DNA of 35,553 nucleotides from JBMZCV01 sp049613665. GTDB taxonomy: Bacteria > Bacteroidota > Bacteroidia > Chitinophagales > UBA2359. Where the stretch lies: NCBI GenBank assembly GCA_049613665.1, contig JBMZCV010000034.1, forward strand, positions 1-35,553. The letters are read 5' to 3'. A model generated the notes under the pieces. The model was given only the letters and a program-made list of their open reading frames with translations. It was not told the origin of the DNA and searched no databases. The position numbers and the translations under genes were made by a program. The first letter of the stretch is position 1. Every line of letters starts with the position of its first letter. Shown piece after piece: positions 31,279 through 35,553 of the stretch.

Positions 31279-32301
31279 TTATTTTGTTCGATAATAACTT
31301 GCATCTACTTGCGTTTTTTCATCTAACATATTTAGTTGTTTAGCCGCACTCAAAGTTAAGCTAACCAAGATATTTTTGTTAGAAGGCGTATCTGGCAATC
31401 GCTCAATAACCATAACATATACCGAGCGGCCATTAATCGGATTAGTTACTCTTACGATAGAACGAAGCGGAGCAGAGCGGTGCAAAGCATATAAGTTGCT
31501 ACCCGAAGAAGTCTCACCAGAGTCGTCAAACCAAGTGGCAATACCACGCTGTTTTTTGAGGCGATAACTACCGCTTTTATCGTTCGAAAAATCCATATAT
31601 TTTTTGTGATAAATACTCGTTGGCTTTGGTGGCACAACAGGCTTAGGAGCTACTGGCTTTGTTTCAGTTGTAGTCGTATTGCCAAACTTTTTATTCAAGT
31701 TTGCTAAAGCTTTTCCTGTTGGTTGAATCCAACCTACAATAAGGTCTTGTCCTGCTGTTAGCCCATCTTTTTTCAAGCCATTCCACGTTCTGATAGCATT
31801 CATTTCGATACCATATACTTTCGCAATACTAAATAGCGTTTCTCCTTTTTTAACGATATGTTTTGCTGGTTTTATCAATTCAACATTTGTTGTTTTATCT
31901 TTATCAGCAGGTTTTTTGGCAAATAAAGCTGCTTCGGCAGCCGATATTCCTGGTATTGCAACATTCGTTGTTGTTTTTGCAGGCTTTGTCACAATATCTT
32001 TTACGACTAGCTGAACAGTCTCATCATCTTTTGGGCCGCTCATATTTTTCTCTAACAAATTATCATTGAGTTCTACCTGAATACCTTGTTTTGGAATGCG
32101 AATAACATCACCAATATTAATGGAATTACCCGAAATGTTGGGGTTAGTTGTTTTGATGGTTTCAATCGGAACATCATATTGAATAGAAAGTTTATACAAA
32201 GTATCACCCTGTTTTACCTTATAATTAAGATGTGATGCTTGTTGTGCAAACAATTGAAAAGTGATTAAGAATAGTGAAATTGCACTAAATATGTTTCTCA
32301 T
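31279..32301 (-). CDS. Exported protein with two LysM domains and an RlpA-like barrel
   Basis: A 340-residue cell-wall protein. Signal peptide 1-19 (before QQAS). LysM 1 at about 26-70 (YKVKQGDTLYKLSIQYDV, INIGDVIRIP) and LysM 2 at about 148-191 (HIVKKGETLFSIAKVYGI) bind peptidoglycan. A Thr/Pro/Lys linker (about 207-228) leads to an RlpA-like double-psi barrel at about 250-340 (GIATWFDDSGETSSGSNLYA, RVTNPINGRSVYVMV). In lytic RlpA proteins the following segment reads NDRGP with a catalytic Asp; here it is IERLPDTPSN, so the Asp is replaced by Glu and activity is doubtful. It may act as a wall-binding scaffold. The start is ATG at 32301. It is convergent with the YbhN-type gene, with a shared terminator between them. 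Confidence 0.87.
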   Translation of the reverse strand: MRNIFSAISLFLITFQLFAQQASHLNYKVKQGDTLYKLSIQYDVPIETIKTTNPNISGNSINIGDVIRIPKQGIQVELNDNLLEKNMSGPKDDETVQLVVKDIVTKPAKTTTNVAIPGISAAEAALFAKKPADKDKTTNVELIKPAKHIVKKGETLFSIAKVYGIEMNAIRTWNGLKKDGLTAGQDLIVGWIQPTGKALANLNKKFGNTTTTETKPVAPKPVVPPKPTSIYHKKYMDFSNDKSGSYRLKKQRGIATWFDDSGETSSGSNLYALHRSAPLRSIVRVTNPINGRSVYVMVIERLPDTPSNKNILVSLTLSAAKQLNMLDEKTQVDASYYRTK

Positions 32302-32925
32302 AAAATTAAGTAGTTATTTTACTGATTTTTTTAATGTCAAAAAAACAATATATCTCTTTTGTTTTCCGTGATATGGTAAAAGAACGTTTTTTTTTTATTT
32401 TTCTTGAAAAAATAGTTGTTTTTTTTTATATTTTTTTGAGAAAAACTCATTGCGAAGCCAAAGTTTTTAGCTATTGTTGTTTTAACAAAAGACATTTTTT
32501 TAGCTACAAAGAAATATCATTTTTCGTCTATCAAAAGCTGCGAAACCTTACAAACAAATATTTTTTGTTTAAAGAATAATATTTGTAAACTTTTGCTCAA
32601 AAATAATATTGCGTTTTTTGGATATTTTAGAATGACAAGAGCTGCCAAAACCAATGATATATAAGCTATTTTTTGACTATAAATGTATAGAAAGTCACGA
32701 AATTTTGGACGCAAAAAGCATTCCACAAATTTAAGGCTTTGTCATATTAATTCTTTTGTTTTCTTGTAACTATTTATGCTGCTGCTTTTTTCTAAAACAG
32801 TTGAACTCCTATTACTCAATATTTTTTTAAATAAATGACAATATCAATAATTCAAAATTTTTTTTTTGCATAAATAAATTTAACTTTGTAAATTATTTTT
32901 TGTATTAAGTAAACACATAGAAATT
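32302..32925. other. Divergent intergenic region LysM/RlpA-like gene / oxygenase gene
   Basis: About 620 bp, very A/T-rich. The short open frames here are Phe/Lys/Ile low-complexity and unsupported. A fragment TTAGCTATTGTTGTTTTAAC, then GACATTTTTTTAGC, near 32467-32505 is related to the element at 110-189. A hairpin ACAAATATT / AATATTTGT occupies 32554-32586. TAACTTTG at 32881-32888 is a likely -7 box for the oxygenase. Confidence 0.5.
32881..32888 (+). promoter_or_regulatory. Minus-7 box of the oxygenase gene
   Basis: TAACTTTG, 37 bp before the start codon, fits TAnnTTTG; the -33 position is only T-rich. Confidence 0.45.
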
Positions 32926-33876
32926 ATGGACAATATTATCCCTCGCGTAGATTTATCTCAATTTGTAGAAGGCTCACCAGAAGAAAAACAAGCTTTTGTA
33001 GAAAAACTAGGCAAAGCTTATGAAGATGTTGGTTTTGTTACAGTTGTAAATCACGGTATTGCAGATGAAACAATTGATAGTTTATATGAAAACATAAAAG
33101 AATTTTTCACGCAACCGCTTGAGTATAAAAAAGCTCATGAAATAGAAGAACTAGCAGGACAAAGAGGCTACACTTCTTTTGGCAGAGAACACGCCAAAGG
33201 TAGCGATGCACCAGACTTAAAAGAATTTTATCAATGGGGACAAACGGTAACGGACAACGACCCTATCAAAAAATACTATCCAGACAATATTCCTGCCAAA
33301 GACAATGCAACATTCAATGATGCTATGTTGTCGATTTATAGTGCTTTCGAAAAATCTGGTGCTTATTTGTTGCGTGCCATTGCTATCTACTTAAATTTAG
33401 ATGAAGACTATTTCGATGATAAAATTCACAATGGAAATAGCATTTTGAGAGCTATACACTATCCACCTATTAAGACTGCACCAAAAAATGCAGTGCGTGC
33501 CGAACAACACGAAGACATCAACCTGATTACATTGCTAGTAGGTGCGTCTGCCGAAGGTTTGCAGGTTTTGACGATGCAAAATGAGTGGAAATCTATTAAT
33601 GCAGGGCCTGGCGAAATTGTTGTTAATGTAGGCGATATGTTGCAGCGTTTGACCAACAACCGTTTGCGTTCTACCACTCACCGAGTAGTCAATCCACCGC
33701 AGGAAAAATGGCATTTGCCACGTTACTCTGTGCCTTTCTTTTTGCATCCTCGTTCAGAAATGGACTTAACTTGTTTAGACAATTGTGTTACTAGCGAAAC
33801 ACCTTTGCAATATGACCCAATTACGGCAGGTGGTTATTTAGACGAGCGTTTGCGTGAGATTGGTTTGAAAAAATAA
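32926..33876 (+). CDS. 2-oxoglutarate/Fe(II)-dependent oxygenase, isopenicillin-N-synthase type
   Basis: A 316-residue member of the isopenicillin N synthase / 2OG-Fe(II) dioxygenase family. The N-terminal DIOX_N region is visible (IPRVDLSQF at the start, AYEDVGFVTVVNHGI at about 32-46). The iron triad is intact: His195 and Asp197 in EQHEDINLITLLVG, and His252 in STTHRVVNP; the 2-oxoglutarate-binding Arg266-x-Ser268 lies in PRYSVPFFLHP. Cytosolic. The start is ATG at 32926. A perfect terminator follows. The substrate cannot be inferred: the neighbours are unrelated, and the family includes oxidases of amino acids, alkaloids and small peptides. Confidence 0.9.
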   Translation: MDNIIPRVDLSQFVEGSPEEKQAFVEKLGKAYEDVGFVTVVNHGIADETIDSLYENIKEFFTQPLEYKKAHEIEELAGQRGYTSFGREHAKGSDAPDLKEFYQWGQTVTDNDPIKKYYPDNIPAKDNATFNDAMLSIYSAFEKSGAYLLRAIAIYLNLDEDYFDDKIHNGNSILRAIHYPPIKTAPKNAVRAEQHEDINLITLLVGASAEGLQVLTMQNEWKSINAGPGEIVVNVGDMLQRLTNNRLRSTTHRVVNPPQEKWHLPRYSVPFFLHPRSEMDLTCLDNCVTSETPLQYDPITAGGYLDERLREIGLKK

Positions 33877-33900
33877 TTAAATCTCAGAAGTCTAAAAAAT

Positions 33901-33954
33901 AAAAGGTGTTTCTTGTTTCACAAAAAAGTTTGGCAAACAAGAAACACCTTTTTT
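33901..33954 (+). terminator. Terminator of the oxygenase gene
   Basis: AAAAGGTGTTTCTTGTTT and AAACAAGAAACACCTTTT form a perfect 18-bp stem with a 16-nt loop, ending in T residues. The frame of the next gene can be read back through it to a TTG at 33913, which argues against that upstream start. Confidence 0.9.
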
Positions 33955-33999
33955 CTATTGAACTATATACTTTTCGTAACTACTTTTCAAATACAAAAA

Positions 34000-35445
34000 A
34001 TGAACTTTCCAAAACAAGGCATGACAAAAACCATGTTGCTACGCCAAATGCAACAACGCAAAGAAACTGATGCCAAATGGCGAGAAGGCCGAACTTTTAG
34101 CCTCGTTTATCACCCTGCCAACGATGAAATTATGCAGATGGTAAAGGACGCTTATTTGCTTTTTTTCAATGAAAATGGCCTCAATCCAAATACTTTTCCA
34201 AGCCTCAAAAACATGGAAAATGAAGTGGTTTCGATGTGTGCCAATTTGTTTCGAGGAAATGAAAATACCTGTGGCTCGCTCACTTCTTGTGGTACAGAAA
34301 GCATTTTTTTGGCCGTAAAAACAGCTAGAGCGTGGGCAAAAAAACATAAATCTTATATCAAAGAGCCAGAAATTATTTTGGCATCTTCGGCACATCCAGC
34401 TTTTCAAAAAGCTTGTCACTATTTGGGTCTCAAAGCCGTAGTAGTGCCTATGAACGCAAAATACCGTGCCGATATGACGAGCATCTGGCAAGCTATCAAT
34501 CGCAACACCGTGATGATAATAGGCTCTGCCCCAGCTTACCCTCATGGCGTGATTGACCCTATCGAAAAAATGTCAAAACTTGCTCTCGAAAACAATATTT
34601 TGCTACATGTCGATGCTTGCGTAGGTGGTTTTATGTTGCCTTTTATGGAAAAATTGGGCTATGAAGTGCCAGCTTTCGATTTTGGTTTAGAAGGTGTCAC
34701 TTCTATTTCGGCAGATTTACACAAATATGGCTATGCTGCAAAAGGTGCTTCTGTTATTTTGTATAATGATAGGGAACTGCGAAAACAACAATTTTTTATT
34801 TATCCAAATTGGGTCGGTGGCATTTATGCTTCGCCAACAGCCAGCGGCACACGAGCTGGCGGTGCTATTGCGGCAGCGTGGGCGGCCATCAATGGCATTG
34901 GTTTAGATGGTTATTTGAAGCTTGTCAAAACAACCATGAACACAACTACAAAGCTCAAACGCAGCATAGAAAGTATTGATGGATTGAAAATTTTGGGGCA
35001 GCCAGATATGAGTATTTTAGCGATAGCTTCGGATAAAATAAATATATATGCTGTTGCAGATGAGCTAAGTACGAAAGATTGGTATCTCGACCGACAGCAA
35101 GACCCTCCAAGTATTCACTTGACGATAAGTCCTATTCATGCTCAATATATGGACGAATTTGTGGTAGATTTGCGAGAATCTTATGCTAATGTAAGCAAAA
35201 TTAGCTTGAATAAAATCACGACGAAAATACAAGTGGCTGCCGTGAAAGGTTTGAAACGCTTTTTGCCAGATAAAACGTTCAATAAAATACAAAATACTGT
35301 AACGAAAAGAGGAAATGTAAATCAGAAAAATCAAAGTGCCGCTATGTATGGTATGATGAATGCGTTGGGAGATAGCGAAAATCTCGATGAAGTGATACGA
35401 GATTTATTGGATAGAACTTATAGCTTGGAAGAGAGGAAGGGATAA
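34000..35445 (+). CDS. Sphingosine-1-phosphate-lyase-like PLP enzyme
   Basis: A 481-residue PLP-dependent group II decarboxylase-fold enzyme that most resembles sphingosine-1-phosphate lyases, which cleave phosphorylated long-chain bases to a fatty aldehyde and phosphoethanolamine. Visible: TFPSLKNMENEVVSM, CGSLTSCGTESIFLAVKTAR, VDACVGGFMLPF, and SADLHKYGYAAKGASVILY with the PLP lysine Lys242. The C-terminal AAMYGMMNALGDSENLDEVI, RDLLDRTY is also S1P-lyase-like. It lacks the membrane anchor of eukaryotic forms, so it is probably cytosolic. ATG 34000 is preferred; the TTG at 33913 lies in the preceding terminator. Many Bacteroidota make sphingolipids, so a turnover role is plausible; glutamate decarboxylase-like activity is the alternative. 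Confidence 0.85.
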   Translation: MNFPKQGMTKTMLLRQMQQRKETDAKWREGRTFSLVYHPANDEIMQMVKDAYLLFFNENGLNPNTFPSLKNMENEVVSMCANLFRGNENTCGSLTSCGTESIFLAVKTARAWAKKHKSYIKEPEIILASSAHPAFQKACHYLGLKAVVVPMNAKYRADMTSIWQAINRNTVMIIGSAPAYPHGVIDPIEKMSKLALENNILLHVDACVGGFMLPFMEKLGYEVPAFDFGLEGVTSISADLHKYGYAAKGASVILYNDRELRKQQFFIYPNWVGGIYASPTASGTRAGGAIAAAWAAINGIGLDGYLKLVKTTMNTTTKLKRSIESIDGLKILGQPDMSILAIASDKINIYAVADELSTKDWYLDRQQDPPSIHLTISPIHAQYMDEFVVDLRESYANVSKISLNKITTKIQVAAVKGLKRFLPDKTFNKIQNTVTKRGNVNQKNQSAAMYGMMNALGDSENLDEVIRDLLDRTYSLEERKG

Positions 35446-35553
35446 TACTTAGACTTTTTAGGTGGAGTGTCGAATTTCATGGTGTTTTTTTATAAATGTT
35501 CGCCCTATTTTTTGTAAGAAATGACAAAATAATAAGTTTTAATATTAAAAAAA

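Noticed and set aside
32334..32726. Two short open frames (plus 32334-32579, minus 32517-32726)
   Set aside because: Phe/Lys/Ile-rich, overlapping each other on opposite strands, with non-coding composition and repeat fragments inside.
1..35553. CRISPR array, tRNA or rRNA genes
   Set aside because: The repeats found are dispersed, not regularly spaced; no cloverleaf or rRNA-like segment was recognised by eye in the gaps.

Overview
The window is AT-rich, T/A-tract-laden bacterial DNA that I assign to the Bacteroidota, most likely a Cytophagales-type organism. The support is promoters of the Bacteroidota kind (TTG, about 19-20 bp, TAnnTTTG), a type IX secretion (T9SS) sorting domain on a secreted nuclease, a Bacteroidota DUF4293 membrane protein, an OmpA protein with Ca-binding repeats, and the rplM-rpsI-rpsB-tsf-pyrH order. 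I cannot name the genus. No tRNA, rRNA, CRISPR array, prophage or full-length insertion sequence is visible.

Layout. 1-4.7 kb, minus strand: a core translation block rplM-rpsI, rpsB, tsf, pyrH, with repeats inserted between the genes. 5-8.7 kb, plus strand: a patatin-like lipase and a secreted endonuclease I with two lamin-tail domains and a T9SS tail. 9-13 kb: cinA, an orphan beta subunit of a 2-oxoacid:ferredoxin oxidoreductase, a GSCFA-domain protein, then a convergent membrane-anchored J-domain protein. 14.4-16.5 kb: a SPOR-like exported protein and two small paralogous lipoproteins. 17.6-21.6 kb: an OmpA-family outer-membrane protein, a convergent amidohydrolase and a DUF4293 protein. 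22-28.4 kb: one giant exported surface protein of about 2125 residues. 29-35.5 kb: scpA, a YbhN/LPG-synthase-type membrane protein, a LysM/RlpA-like protein, a 2OG-Fe(II) oxygenase and a sphingosine-1-phosphate-lyase-like enzyme.

Most genes are single transcription units: strong hairpin terminators end many of them and promoter-like boxes precede several. Only rplM-rpsI is tightly coupled. The cell-envelope theme (OmpA, lipoproteins, LysM/RlpA, SPOR-like, giant adhesin, flippase-like protein) is clear, but there is no single pathway cluster.

The most unusual content is between the genes. At least four families of short non-coding repeats are present: (a) a roughly 100-bp element with a 15-bp palindrome at one end and a GCTAAC/GTTAGC stem-loop in the middle, with the palindrome end facing a neighbouring coding sequence in nearly every copy; (b) a roughly 180-bp element with terminal inverted repeats and a perfectly kept internal 14-bp stem; (c) an IS-derived MITE with a 15-16 bp perfect inverted repeat and a TTA duplication; (d) a short GACATTTTTTAGCC-type inverted repeat. 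They separate genes that are usually close together and in one case supply a spurious start codon. Several open frames also start too far upstream; I give corrected starts for pyrH, rplM, korB, scpA, the SPOR-like protein, the giant protein and the lyase.
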